From positions 64,001 to 128,000 of the forward strand of contig WPIO01000111.1 of the NCBI GenBank assembly GCA_009760855.2: a stretch of DNA of 64,000 nucleotides, in the 5' to 3' direction. The notes under the pieces were generated by a model that was not told the DNA's origin, searched no databases, and worked only from the letters and a program-made list of their open reading frames with translations. A program made the translations under genes and the position numbers. The stretch's first letter is position 1. Each line of letters opens with the position of its first letter. Origin of the DNA: Cristatella mucedo (lineage: Eukaryota; Bryozoa; Phylactolaemata; Cristatellidae). This document shows, one piece after another, positions 1 to 10,615 of the stretch.

Positions 1-289
1 GTACCTGAAATAGCAAAGGTCGAGCCATCTTTCATTCAATACCTACAACAGAATGAGATCGTAGTTCCCCAGCTTGAAAGATTATGGTAATCTTTCGTCA
101 GCTGCTGCTGCCTAGCAATATGAGCTAATAAATTATGAGACTGACGTGACTGCTGCATGATGTGATTTCACTTTGAGACCCATTAAATGTACTTGTGCGA
201 AGAAACATGTCACACTTCTCAAAGCTTAATTTGAAATTCGAGAGTCAAGTGACATGTCATGAGACGATTGTGGTCTGACTGTACTAGGC

Positions 290-353
290 TGAGGAACTCA
301 CTTCGACAATTCACATACAAGAGCATCGTCTTTCCTACTGCCGACTATATATA

Positions 354-418
<65 letters not shown>

Positions 419-430
419 TATATAGATAGG

Positions 431-487
<57 letters not shown>

Positions 488-690
488 CACCTTCTCCAGC
501 CATCCTGCTCTACTGTGATCATGCTACTCACTTCCGCAACTGTCCTCTTGACTCAGCCGTGCAAACCTTTTCCTTTGGCTACCAATTGCTGTTGGCTACT
601 TAATGTTACTGGCTATCAAATGCGTACCGAGAGCCGCATAAGCTTTGAGTGTGCTACACTAAACTCTCCAGCGTAAGCCCACTGCGTTCT
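290..690 (+). mobile_element. LINE-B 3' fragment split by microsatellites
   Basis: The left part (to about 350) and right part (about 500-690) align with the 3' end of the LINE-B copy at 4625-5215: both contain the 'ctgccgactat' and 'aatgcgtaccga' segments followed by the tail ending in 'ctctccagcgtaa'. Between them a (TA)n run (about 346-412) and a (GA)n run (about 433-486) have expanded. There is no coding capacity. Confidence 0.6.
346..486. repeat. (TA)n and (GA)n microsatellites
   Basis: About 60 bp of nearly pure TA dinucleotides is followed by a short spacer and about 55 bp of pure GA dinucleotides. Both sit inside a LINE-B fragment. Confidence 0.97.
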
Positions 691-884
691 TGCTGCTTTG
701 CGTAGACACGGAAGAGTGTGGTTTTCACTAAATTTGTATTGCACATTCCGCTAGCTTTCATAGGTTCACTCAGAATTAACTCCTATGAAAAAGACAAACG
801 ATGATAGAGAGTGAGTGAATAAAAAAAGCGGACCAGTAGCATCTTGAGCTGAGACTTTAGGAATGCAAAGTCATTGCATGTAGT

Positions 885-1190
885 TGTAACCGTGCCGAGA
901 CGTTCGTGCCCCGGTTCCCAACCTGTGGACCGTGCGCTGCAGCGCTGCAGCTCGGTTAAAACCCCGAACAGTCACAACTGGGCGCCGAAAGCGACAGTTT
1001 ATTGTGGGCCGGTTAGTAGTAGCTACGCTCCAGCGAAAGCGCTGTCCGCCGCGAAGTCCAAGTTGCAATTTGCTGTTCGTCGCCGTACTTTCGACTCTCG
1101 TGCTCTCGAAGCGTAGTCTCGCATTGACTACGGAAGCTGCAGCCCCGAGCTCTGTCAGTCGTCACCATTAAACTCTCTCCCTCATCTGAA
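885..1190 (-). mobile_element. solo LTR-like fragment, related to the LTR at 44.7-45.2 kb
   Basis: Read on the minus strand, this segment aligns with 44700-45165. Shared blocks include 'gcttcgagagcacgagag', the 'cccagttgtg' block next to 'cacaataaact', and a final 'cggttaca'. At 45 kb that 'ttaca' is directly followed by a primer-binding-site-like sequence; here it is followed by unrelated sequence, as expected for a solo LTR. Outer boundaries are approximate. The ORFs here are shadows. Confidence 0.55.
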
Positions 1191-1343
1191 CTACTGACCT
1201 CGCGCGTAGCAGCTATTTTCTCGGACCACACTCTTGGTATCCATTCTCAGGCTTATTCGTTTCCGCCTAGAATTTATTAGATGGCTCGTGGTCCAGCTTG
1301 CCATCCTTTAGCTGTTTATCTGATATATAAATAAATAAATCCT

Positions 1344-1503
1344 AGCTGATTAAACAGCCTCTTTTTGTATAGCGGCAGATGAGCCTTTACGGCTATCACC
1401 GCCGCTTGCAGTAGCGATATAGAATCGCCCACTGCAGGAATCAAACCCACGACCTCGGACCGAGATCGTGAAAGCAACCGACTTACCTAGTGTGCCATCA
1501 CGG
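1344..1503 (-). mobile_element. tRNA-derived SINE
   Basis: This is a copy of the SINE best preserved at 9773-9942. On the minus strand it has a tRNA-like head with A-box-like and B-box-like motifs, then a tRNA-unrelated body, and ends in a TTTA-rich tail (plus-strand 'ataaataaataaat' at about 1325-1342). The palindromic block between the boxes is present but degenerate. Confidence 0.75.
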
Positions 1504-2200
1504 AATACATTAACCGGCCCATGTCATGACCGCTCTTATTCTGCCCAAAGCTCTATTCTAACCTGAGCGGATCTCGCTTTCAGACGGACATCTCACTCCA
1601 CTCCCGGTTAACTAATAAATTCCCTGCCCAGTTCCGCTCTGCTGGATCCGTCTGCTACGGGTTGCTGTAGGTGCTCTAGTCAAACCCGCGAACTAAAGGG
1701 CTAGTATCGTGGCTGACCTGAAAGCTGGCCCTGTGCATAGTGACCGCACTCATAATCGATTTACGAGCTTTTTATCTATGCAATCCACACGCACAATCAT
1801 CAAAAAGATTTCAATAAGGTACGTGGGGGGACAACATGACTGGACGCTTCTGAGTAGGTCGTTCGAAAGCACCGTAGGAAAGCAATGAGATTGGATAGAT
1901 GTGCTGCTGCAATGGAATTGATTTGACCCGTAAGTCTGAGAGTATCTTGAAATCAATTCAGGGCTTGGGAAAGCAACAATGAAGCTCGAACAAAAGCGGG
2001 TTTGCATGTTGGCTCCATGTTGACAACACACTTGACGGACATCTTTCAGAACTGATTTTAGCACGTGCTGCAGACGGTAGATGGTGTAGGCTATGAGTAC
2101 TGTATAATATGAATTGCGCTAATCTAGATGCGACGCTAAAAAATGCATGAGCTATTTTTAGTGTCACACACTTGTCTAAATTGGCACTGGATTGAACCTT
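1504..2200. other. no recognisable gene
   Basis: No domain-bearing ORF or clear repeat was recognised. The 104-aa minus-strand ORF at 1750-2064 has no family-like pattern. Confidence 0.5.
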
Positions 2201-2204
2201 AATA

Positions 2205-2495
2205 TAACAATAAAAATAATAACACTTTTATATAGTGCCCTCAGAGAAGTTAATCTCCTAGGCCAGCGGTTCTCAACCTGAGGGTCTCGACCCATTTGGG
2301 GGTCGGGTGACCCTTTCACAAGGGTCGCCGAAGACTATCGGAAAACAGCATTACCACATTTCGCACACAATAATTTTATGGTTGGGGGTCACCGCAACAT
2401 GAGGAACTGTATTAAAGGGGCGCGGCACTGTGAACGTTGAGTGAGAACCACTGTTCTCGGCGATTTACATTTGCTACAAAGGTAGCACGATCGAA
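2205..2495 (-). mobile_element. LINE-A 3' end, interrupted by a SPIN-like MITE
   Basis: On the minus strand 2456-2495 and 2205-2262 together give the conserved LINE-A 3' terminus (the 'aaatgtaaa', 'ctctgagggc' blocks). They are separated by the hAT MITE at 2264-2453. Confidence 0.7.
2264..2453. mobile_element. SPIN-like non-autonomous hAT transposon (MITE)
   Basis: The element begins CAGCGGTTCTCAACC and ends GAGAACCACTG. Internally it carries a GGGGGTC / GACCCTTTCACA block, a 'TCGGAAAACA' block and a 'TTTTATGGTTGGGGGTCACC' block, which match the layout I recall for SPIN ('Space Invader') hAT MITEs. It is flanked by an imperfect 8-bp target duplication: TCCTAGGC (2256-2263) and TTCTCGGC (2454-2461), both one step from TTCTAGGC, which is the sequence of the uninterrupted LINE-A at this point. 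The length (190 bp) fits a MITE; there is no transposase. Confidence 0.85.
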
Positions 2496-3526
2496 ACACT
2501 ATTAATTAACAGGGTATTTAGATTAGTAGTAATTTGAAAGTTAAATTGGATAGCCTCGATTGGGAAAATTCACTCGAATACTCTCAGCCTGTTGGCGAGC
2601 CACCGAAGCCAACTAGGGCTCTAGAATTCCTACAGGATGCTGAGGTCCACACCCCGTACAGTCAAGCCGATGCTATATCTATGCCAAGTACACCAATAAA
2701 TGCTATCTATGGCTGCAGTCTTGTGGCGCTACAATTCAAACAACAGCCAGATCTGCTTCCAGCGTGAACGTTTCACCGACGTGCCAAGCTGCTCTGTCTG
2801 TAAGTTATTGGGATTGCTGGCTTGCGTGCTTAACAACGTAATTTTTATTTTTATGCTGAGAATCATACCACACTTGTGTTTAGCGTCATGTCCATGCCCA
2901 GTGGCCGTGGGCGGCTGTTTCCAGTGCTTATACTTTCAGCTCTGGTCATGTAATTATGGGCTAAAAAGTGAGTTCCATAACCAGCTAGTGTCGTAATGCG
3001 TATATAATTAATAAAAAGCGGGCTTTCTGAAATCTCGATAAGGCTATGAGTGAGAGCGATCGATTGTAATCGTGGTTGCGGCTTTGCCTGCGTCTGGAAC
3101 CGTCTTACTGGAATCGTTAACCGCGAGTGCTTAGCAATGGTTAGGTATCCCTCATGATTAGACCAACTTTAAGGCGTCCAAACGATTTAAATCTTTATGC
3201 AATTTAATGGGGAATGTTTTGCTTGTGTACTTTGAATGTGTACTTGTTCATAATTAAATGCATTATATTACCCACAGGTCATAATAAGTGGTAGCCCTGA
3301 GCATTGATATTTTTTATGGTATAGGCCATATCCTGATATCTGTTAAAGGATGCAACGGCGCGTTACAAGTAGTGACCGTACCCAGAAGCAAGCCCTAGAA
3401 TTTGGTGAGGAGCGTGCTGGAGGAGCATGTTTTACGATACCTACAAAGTATAACCTAATTTGGAAATACTTCGAATGGTTTAGCTGGAGCAAAAGAAATA
3501 AGGTACCTAATGGCGAGTGACAGAAC

Positions 3527-3590
3527 CTTAATAATAATAATAACCCACTTGATAGAGCACCCTCAGAGAACTAAGTCGATATGCTGCTTG
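3527..3590 (-). mobile_element. LINE-A terminal 3' fragment
   Basis: (AAT)n on the plus strand is followed by 'cacttgatagagcaccctc' and 'agagaact', the reverse complement of the LINE-A terminus. Only about 60 bp is preserved. Confidence 0.6.
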
Positions 3591-4342
3591 ATTGGGAGCC
3601 AGAGCAGATCGGTCAGAAGTAGTGTAATGTAGGTATTGCATTCACAAGAAACAAACCTGGCTGCAGGGCTTTGTATCAACATCTTACTGCATTGGCCGAA
3701 AGACTGTTAGTGCATTACAAAAGTAGAAACAGTATCCCCTAGTGCATTGACCAACTTGAATGTGGCATCAATATTTAAGCAGGCCCAAAATTTTTGAAAT
3801 ATTGCAGAGCTAAACGTAGGCAGAGTTTACTGTGGAGCTGATGTAATTGTCTGGCGAAAGGTCACTTCGAAACATAGCACCCAGATTGTGTGCACTTGCC
3901 ACGGCAGATAAGCTAACCTAGCCCATTTTGAGAGTTGGGCTCAAATTTCTTAATAATACTAGGCTTCCTTATAACGAGTTAATTTTTTAATATTGGCATC
4001 TGATTAGAACGTTTCTCTCATTAACGTGCTAATGTCGGCAACCCCTGCTTTAATGTAATTAAGTGAATCTGACATGCTGCAGAGCACACAATAATCAAAC
4101 TGTGGGCGTGGCTGTTCGTCGTCTTCGTAAAACGGCAAGGATAACAGCCTTATGGTTTTGCAATTCACAAATGATTTGTGATAATCTAGAGGATGCAAAT
4201 TTCCGGCTTAATAAGTATGAATAACGTATGTATGTACGTATAAGTATGTATGTATGTATGTATTTATGTATAAGTATGAATAACGAATAATCAGTTATTC
4301 AGAATTTTGTAATAGCAGTATTTGACAGTATAAAAATATTAA

Positions 4343-4490
4343 TGCAGCTGATTTAATAGCCTCACTTGTATAGCGACAGAAGAGCCTCATTAACAGTGAT
4401 CACCAGCGTTTGCTCACTAGAGGATTTGAACCCGCGACCTTTGTTGTGAAGAGCAAGCACTTTACCTCCTGGGCTGTCACAACATACGTT
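4343..4490 (-). mobile_element. tRNA-derived SINE (diverged)
   Basis: The segment from 'cagctgatttaatagcctc' to 'gggctgtcaca' matches the SINE at 9773-9942. The B-box complement 'gatttgaacc' is visible. The palindrome between the boxes is eroded. Confidence 0.65.
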
Positions 4491-4624
4491 CTTGGTAGAA
4501 AAAGTTTGATCAGGTGCTGGTTCTTCGTTGAGAGTTGAGCCAGGTACACAATCTCCAGTAGGAATTAAATCGTCTAATGTACAAAATGTGGCTCATAAAG
4601 GATCAGTTTAGTCTACACTACAGT

Positions 4625-5215
4625 GGACTATGAATATGGCTGCAAGGCTGGTCTTCAAGTCCCAGCGGTTTGAGCACGTGTCACCTCTGCTGAAAAAGCT
4701 AGGATGGTTGCCGGTTGAGCAAAGGATACAGAGCAAAGTTCTTACGCTGACCCACAAGGCCCGCCACGGCTTGGCTCCTTCATACCTAGCTGAACTGCTG
4801 CATCAGTTTCAGCCTGTTCGAGCCCTCAGGTCCTGTGTGGACAATAAATTAGCTGTCCCATTCCTCCGCTTAAAGACAGTTGGCGACAGAAGCTTTAGCT
4901 TTGCATGTCCTAGACTGTGGAACTCGCTTCCACAATTTTTTCGCAACGACATCTACTCTCCAACTGCCGACTATGGCACATCTTTTTCAGCGGTCCTGAA
5001 CTGCTACTTCTATGCTACTCACTACCTCAACTGCTCTCCTGACTGTGCTATGCTTCCCACTTTCTCTTTGTTGCGTGAGACGAAGTCTGTTGGCTACCGA
5101 ATGCGTACCGAAAACCGCTTAGGCTGTGAGTGCACTATACAACACTCTCCTGCGTAACACCCACATGGTCTTTATGACTTATTGGAGTTACTGATGGAGA
5201 TACATTACATTACAT
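4625..5215 (+). pseudogene. LINE-B reverse-transcriptase C-terminal fragment and 3' tail
   Basis: A 175-aa open frame (4630-5157) reads through the C-terminal region typical of L2/CR1 LINE ORF2: 'ARLVFKSQRFEHVSPLLKKL', then 'GWLPVEQRI', 'KVLTLTHKARHG', 'RSFSFACPRLWNSLP'. It lies downstream of the RT palm, which is absent, so this is a 5'-truncated insertion. After the stop comes the tail with 'gagatacattacattacatt', the pentanucleotide terminus that distinguishes LINE-B from LINE-A. The apparent long ORF is a remnant, not a host gene. Confidence 0.8.
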
Positions 5216-5339
5216 TTAGTCAGTGAAATAAATGCTAATATCTTCCTGTTCAAAGTAAATACGGTTTGTGGTATACGAAATCAACTGAGATCTGAAAATG
5301 GACTTGCGGCATGGCTTGATATAGATGGAAGAGTGTATA

Positions 5340-5512
5340 ATAGAATAAACCCAAACCTAAAGTCGTAGTTATGGGTAAACCTAGTGTGATTTCGAAATTG
5401 GAAAGTTTAGCCCTCAAAATTGGCTCGGCAAGCATATCTCCGATGGCATGTGCACGAAATCTAGGTGTCCCTTTTGAAAGTGGACTTTCACTAGACGTGT
5501 GAATATCATCGT
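5340..5512 (+). mobile_element. LINE-A reverse-transcriptase fragment
   Basis: The block 'gttatgggtaaacctagtgt' and 'gcacgaaatctaggtgtc' matches the RT region 'VMGKPSVI ... SARNLGV' found intact-like at 7790-7895. It is cut off at both ends. Confidence 0.7.
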
Positions 5513-5628
5513 CCTTGTCAAGACTTGCAGTCTGCTTGTATTGACCTGCTGTGCATTACTGTGCTGATCATCGTCCTTGTCAAGACTTGCAGTCTGCTTG
5601 TATTGACCTGCTGTGCATTACTGTGCTG
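5505..5628 (+). repeat. perfect 62-bp tandem duplication
   Basis: The unit beginning 'atcatcgtccttgtcaagac' at 5505 is repeated without a visible mismatch from 5567. The array has exactly two units. Confidence 0.95.
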
Positions 5629-5976
5629 ACGGCATAGCCACTCTGACTCTGCAGTGGCCTTGAGGTGGCTATCCTCCCTTGCTCTGAATGAGATGCTTGC
5701 CAGAGGGTGGCAGTCTGCATTTCCCAAAAGGTAGCTGGAGTTGGCAGACTATGTCCTACTGTTGTCTGTCGCTGTTAAAGCCCTTGAACCGAGGTTGCCA
5801 GTGGCAGATGGAGGCAGCCACCTGAAGGGCAGGAGCTGAGATGCCGCTCCTAGATATTGTGAGTAGGGGGAGGCACATGCCTCTGTCTCAGACGCCGCTC
5901 GTTTGGTATTCCTAGCATTGTCTCCAACCGCTCAGCACGCTCCCCCGCATGCTTCACTGTAAATCTCTATAACTTA

Positions 5977-7020
5977 GTGGTCATCAGGACTGTTGTAACC
6001 CAATCGGCCAGACGTAACGCTTGCCTTTGGAATCCTCGCTCAATGTGCAATAAACCTCTAGTAATAAACGACCTTATTTCTGAAAATGGTATCGATCTGC
6101 TCGCCCTAACTAAAACTTGGCTGAAATCGATAAACTGCCCAACAATTAAAGACGCTACTCCATCTGGTTTCTCGTTCTTTCACACCCCTAGATCAATCAA
6201 AACTGGAGGTGGAGTTGCTATTATCGTGCGCTCGAAATTCAACTTCAAGCCATTTGCGGTACCCTCGAAGCAGTCTTTTGAATCAATTGTCCTGGTCTCA
6301 CCCGAAAACAAGCTACCGATAGTGGCAGTAGTCTATCGCCCACCAGGTACCAAATCCTCCTTTATCTCAGATATCTCCGATCTCATTTCGATTCTGTGTG
6401 CAAGAAATCGATCCTTCCTCGTTATGGGTGATTTCAACGTTCACTTTGATAACTTATCTGATGCTTTCAGCACCATATTTCGTGCACTGACTGACTCATT
6501 ATCTCTTGTGGCTCATGTGCATGGCCCTACCCACATCAAGGGTCACACACTCGACCAGATTTTCTCATATAACTGCACTTTGTCATCACCAATTATCACC
6601 AAATCCTGCTTATCTGACCACATGCAGATCTCATTCAATCTACAGTGTTTGCCCACATCCTCCGCTAAAATAACCTGTGAATCGCAAAACCTCAAAACCC
6701 TTGACATCGATGCTGTCCGTGCGAGAATATCTGCTTCACCTTTGCTGCTCAGTCCTCCCTCCAATCTGTCATCATTGGTAGATAGCTTCAACACGACACT
6801 AGCTGACACTCTAGACGAGTTTGCCCCTCTGACAAAGCGCACTGTGCGCCCCCTCCCAGACGGCCTATGGTTTACCGCAGACATTAAACTAGCCAAGTCT
6901 ACTAAAGGAAAGCTTGAAAAGGCATACAAAAGATCCGGACTAACTGTTCATCGACAGGCATATGAAGACTACTGTAGGTCGTACCAATCGATCCTAGCAA
7001 AGGCCAAGTCTGCCAAGTAG
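5977..7020 (+). pseudogene. LINE-A endonuclease domain (endonuclease/exonuclease/phosphatase fold)
   Basis: The 347-aa frame contains the order of motifs expected for an AP-like LINE endonuclease: 'NPRSMCNK' near the start, 'LLALTKTWL' (usually TETWL; the catalytic Glu is replaced by Lys here, whereas the copy at 62672 keeps Glu), 'GGGVAIIVR', 'VVYRPPG', 'VMGDFNVH', 'HTLDQIFS' and 'SCLSDHMQISF'. The domain nicks target DNA for target-primed reverse transcription. The frame ends before RT, and RT follows in other frames after a deletion, so this is a defective copy. The true N-terminus is not resolved. Confidence 0.9.
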
Positions 7021-7243
7021 AAACATTGTTGAATCACAGATGCACAATCCAAAAATGCTGATGTCGACAATAAACCATCTCCTCAACCGTTCCCAGGTTA
7101 GCTCCTTACCTGATGATCCTTGTGATCGTCTTGCTGATCGCTTCTCTCGATTATTTGTGCAGAAGACTATCTACCATTCCTATCAAAGACACTCGAACGG
7201 GTCGTGGCGGACCAGCTGAACTCGTATATCAAAACCTCACACC

Positions 7244-8453
7244 TTGCTAGTAAGTTCCAGTCTGGCTTTAGAGCTAATCACACCACAGTCAGCGTTGCTT
7301 CGGGTATACAACGACCTACTTAGGAATGCAGACGTGGGTAGAGTGTCTCTGCTTGTTTTGCTTGATCTTTCGGCAGCTTTTGATACCATCGATCACAAAG
7401 TTCTTCTAGAGCACCTGTCATCTCGCCTGGGCATCACTGGCACTGCTCTGCAGTGGTTCAGGTCCTATCTCAGTGGGAGACTCCAGAGTATTGATGTGAA
7501 TGGACAAAGGTCATCTGAAGTACCTCTAAAATATGGAGTACCTCAGGGCTCTGAGCTAGGTCCGGTTCTTTTCACGGTTTATTCTCTCCCTCTTGCTGAT
7601 GTGATTGCCAAGCACAATCTAGGCTTTCACTTCTATTCGGATGACACTCAGTTGTACCTTTGCTTCGATCCCTCCCAGCCTTCGAGCACCTCAAATTCTC
7701 TCAACTCACTTGCTGCATGCATTGATGACATACGCACATGGATGGCAGCAAATTTTCTAAAACTTAACCATGATAAAACTAACTTACTAGTTATGGGCAA
7801 ACCCAGCGTGATTCAGAGATTGGAAAGGCTGACTTTCAAAATTGGCTCTGCGAGCATATCTCCCCAGTTGAATCAGCTCGAAATCTAGGTGTCATATTCC
7901 AAAGCGACCTCTCGTTAGACGACCACATCAGCTCCACAGTCAAATCTGCCTATTTTCAGCTTCATAACATTGCTAAAATTTGGGCTTGTTTAGATAAGGA
8001 TACGACGTCCAAGTTGGTCCATGCATTCGTGACATCCCGTCTCGACTTCTGCAACTCACTGCTTACTGGCCTACCAGCATGTGCTATCAGGCGATTGCAG
8101 CTGGTGCAAAACTCTGCAGCTAGGCTTGTCTGTCGTGAGCGTCGCAGTTGCCACATTACTCCACTTCTCGCCGACCTGCACGGATTGACTTCAAGGTTTT
8201 GTCCCTCACTTTTAGGTCTCTTCATTCTATGGCTCCAGCCTTTCTTTCAGATATACTACCCCATCAGGCCAAGCATGGTACCACCCACTTTTCGGAATCC
8301 AACAGTCTGGAAATACATTGTACAAACCTTAAATCCTTTGGAGACCGTGCATTTAGCTCGTATGCTCCCACTGCCTGGAACTGCCTCCCGACCTGTGTCA
8401 GAACATCCCATGACCTGACCACATTTAAAAGGAACTTAAAAACACCTATTTAG
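7244..8453 (+). pseudogene. LINE-A reverse transcriptase and C-terminal region, frameshifted
   Basis: Frame 7244-7888 carries RT palm motifs: 'LLVLLDLSAAFDTIDH' (motif A, first catalytic Asp), 'GVPQGSELGPVLF' (motif B) and 'FHFYSDDTQLYL' (motif C, where YSDD replaces the usual YADD). A stop follows 'LEI' at 7886. Two other frames (8014-8418 and 8148-8453) then carry the C-terminal L2 pattern 'TSRLDFCNSLL', 'LQLVQNSAARLVC', 'HITPLLADLHG'. At least one frameshift and a stop break the ORF. Confidence 0.88.
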
Positions 8454-8719
8454 GACAGCATTTAGTGGATCCCTGTGATTCGTCCTTGATGTGCTTATGT
8501 GTGCTGACACTGTGCACGCTGCCACTAACCACATTTGCATGCTGACCCTGTGCATGTCACCCCTAACCATATTATTAATTTTGTTTGTTTTTCAAGCATG
8601 ATTTTACTTACTATTCAATTGCTTATCACTTTGCAGCAAATGTAAAGCGCTTAGAAAGAGATTGAGTTCTCTGAGGGCGCTTTATCAAGTGCAATATTAT
8701 TATTATTATTATTGTAGGG

Positions 8720-9057
8720 CTAAATGCCAGCAGTACCGATGGTTGCATTCGAGATTCCTGCATTTTGCAGCCTAAGCTGCCAAACGATTGCCTCCTGGCA
8801 AAAGCCAAACTGCTTTTGGCTATGCTGCTTGCTCCTGAGCCATGTGAGGCTGCCGATAGCATCTGCTGCTGCTACAGCTGCCCTGGTATTGTTGTGTGCA
8901 GCTCTAGCTGCCAATAGGCTGGGAAATATCTGTGAATCCGGCATCAATCCACTAACCATTCGATCGTGCTTCCTTTGCAGCAATTGTAAAGTGCCTAGGC
9001 AGAAATTGAGTTCTCTGAGGGTGTTATATCAAATGTATTATTATTATTATTATTACA
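8720..9057 (+). mobile_element. retrocopy with a LINE-A-like 3' end
   Basis: The last ~90 bp ('ttgtaaagtgcctaggcag', 'gttctctgaggg', then (ATT)n at about 9037-9055) is a diverged LINE-A terminus. The upstream 230 bp is not LINE-A coding sequence. It could be a SINE using the LINE-A tail or a chimeric insertion. Open frames on both strands lack recognisable domains. Confidence 0.5.
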
Positions 9058-9174
9058 TGAGCTCGGCAGTTAAGTCTCCGTACTCTGCTGGTAGCATTAA
9101 TATTTTGGCCACTTAAACAGGAAAACTGCATCCATGTTGGTTCATGCAAATTTACACTGACTTTATAATTCACT

Positions 9175-9550
9175 GCATGCTCCGGCCTATGTAACCCGAT
9201 GCTCACAGCTGATGCAAAACTATGTTGCTTGCTTGGCTGTCGTAAACCAAGTAATTACCACGTGACTCCTCGCCGACCTGCACTGGCTCCCAATAAGGCA
9301 GTGTATTGACTTGAAGGTTTACTTTCCTGCGATTTCGTCCTTTCATTCTCTTGCTCCAGGCTGCCTGTATAAAGTGCTTCCTAATTAGGATTTTCATTGC
9401 ACTGGTGTTTTGCTCTTCAGAATCAAGCTCTAGCTTAATTGCTTCTAAAGCCTAGGACTGTTGATCTGCTTACTTTCCGACACATGCAATGACCATAGAA
9501 AAAGATTTGGTTCTCTTACTGTTCGAAAAAGTTAATATTAATATTATTAT
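9175..9550 (+). mobile_element. degenerate LINE-A C-terminal/3' fragment
   Basis: Blocks such as 'cagctgatgcaaaact', 'ctcgccgacctgcactggct' and 'ttgacttgaaggttt' match LINE-A at 8095-8220, with many substitutions. It ends in 'ttaatattattattgt' near 9550. Confidence 0.6.
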
Positions 9551-9621
9551 TGTCACTATTGCTGACAGCTTGAAATTCTCTACTTTGGCTATATTTGAAA
9601 CGAATCGAGCACACGTTTCTT

Positions 9622-9725
9622 AAGATGCTTGCTCGTCACGATCCGGTCGTAGGTTTGAGTCCGGCAGGGGACGATTCTTAGTCGACCACCTCAAGTGGTG
9701 GTGATAGCCATTAAAGGCATATCTC
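9622..9725 (+). mobile_element. diverged tRNA-derived SINE, plus orientation
   Basis: The segment around 'ggtcgtaggtttgagtccgg' (B-box-like) and 'gtggtggtgatagcc' resembles the reverse complement of the SINE at 9773-9942. It is short and mutated. Confidence 0.45.
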
Positions 9726-9772
9726 CTGCTGAATCTGCACGAAATCTAGGTGTCATGTTAAAAGAAAATACT

Positions 9773-9942
9773 AGCTGATTTAATAGCCTCTTTTTGTATA
9801 GCGACAGAAGAGCCTTGACGGCTATCACCACCGCTTGCAGTGGCGATAAAGGATCGCCCACCACAGGATTCGAACCCACGACCTCGGGGCCGAGGTCGTG
9901 AAAAGCAACCGCCTTACCTAGTGAGCCATTACGACTCATCAA
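9773..9942 (-). mobile_element. tRNA-derived SINE (best-preserved copy)
   Basis: On the minus strand the head reads 'taatggctcactaggtaagg', with an A-box-like TGGCTCACTAGG, and further on a B box GGTTCGAATCC. Between them, at 9877-9900, is an almost perfect palindrome: 11-bp arms CACGACCTCGG / CCGAGGTCGTG with a 2-nt centre. The body then runs to 'aaatcagctagt'. It is inserted in LINE-A; flanking 'aaaag' on both sides may be a short target duplication. The head indicates RNA polymerase III transcription. It is not a functional tRNA: the cloverleaf is not supported. Confidence 0.85.
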
Positions 9943-10530
9943 AAGTGACCTTTCGTTAGACGACCACATCAGCTCCACAGTCAACTCTGCCTACTTTCAG
10001 CTTCATAACATTGCTAAAATTTGGGCTTGTTTAGATAAGTATACCACGTCTAAGTTTGTCAATGCGTTTGTGACATCCCATCTTGACTTCTGTAACTCAC
10101 TGCTTGCTGGCATACCGGCATGTGCAATCAGGCGATTGCAGCTGGTGCAAAACTCCGCAGCTAGGCTTGTCTGTCGTGAGCATCGCAGTTGCCACATTAC
10201 TCCACTTCTCGCCGACCTGCACTGGCTACCAGTCAAGCAACGGATCGACTTCAAGGTTTTGTCGCTCACTTTTAGGTCACTTCATTCTTTGGCTCCAGCC
10301 TATCTCTCAGATATACTCCCCCATCAGGTAAAGCATCGTACCACCGCTTTTCGGAATCCAACAGTCTACAAATACCCCGTACAAACCTCAAATCCTTTAA
10401 AGACCGTGCATTTACTTCGTATGCTCCCAAAGCGGGAAACTCCCTCCCGACCTGTGTCAGAACATCCCCTGACCTGACCACATTTAAAAAGAATTTAAAA
10501 ACACCTATTTAGGACAGCATTTAGTGGGTC

Positions 10531-10615
10531 CATGTGGTAAACTCTCCTGTGTAACACCCACATAGTCTTTTTGACTTTGTGGAGTTACTGACGGAGATAC
10601 ATTACATTACATTAC
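10531..10615 (+). mobile_element. LINE-B 3' tail embedded in LINE-A
   Basis: The segment matches the LINE-B terminus at 5140-5215, including 'gtggagttactgacggagat' and a (ACATT)n end. It lies inside the LINE-A 3' region. Confidence 0.75.

Larger units (their letters stand above)
5870..8716 (+). mobile_element. LINE-A copy with endonuclease and RT, internally deleted
   Basis: This L2/CR1-like non-LTR retrotransposon carries an AP-endonuclease ORF (5977-7020), an RT ORF (7244-7888), a C-terminal region (to 8453, frameshifted) and the 3' terminus ending in (ATT)n at about 8693-8714. Comparison with 14.3 kb and 63.9 kb indicates a deletion at about 7168: sequence that should continue after the 'tttgtgcagaag' block jumps straight to the RT-proximal 'ctaccattcctatcaaagac'. 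The copy cannot encode a complete ORF2. Confidence 0.9.

Noticed and set aside
8720-8983. 87-aa minus-strand ORF with an Ala-rich helix
   Set aside because: It lies in a retrocopy carrying a LINE-type tail on the opposite strand; no independent coding evidence.
9773-9942. tRNA gene
   Set aside because: A- and B-box-like motifs are present, but the cloverleaf does not form and the same sequence recurs at least five times with a LINE-like body and tail: a SINE.
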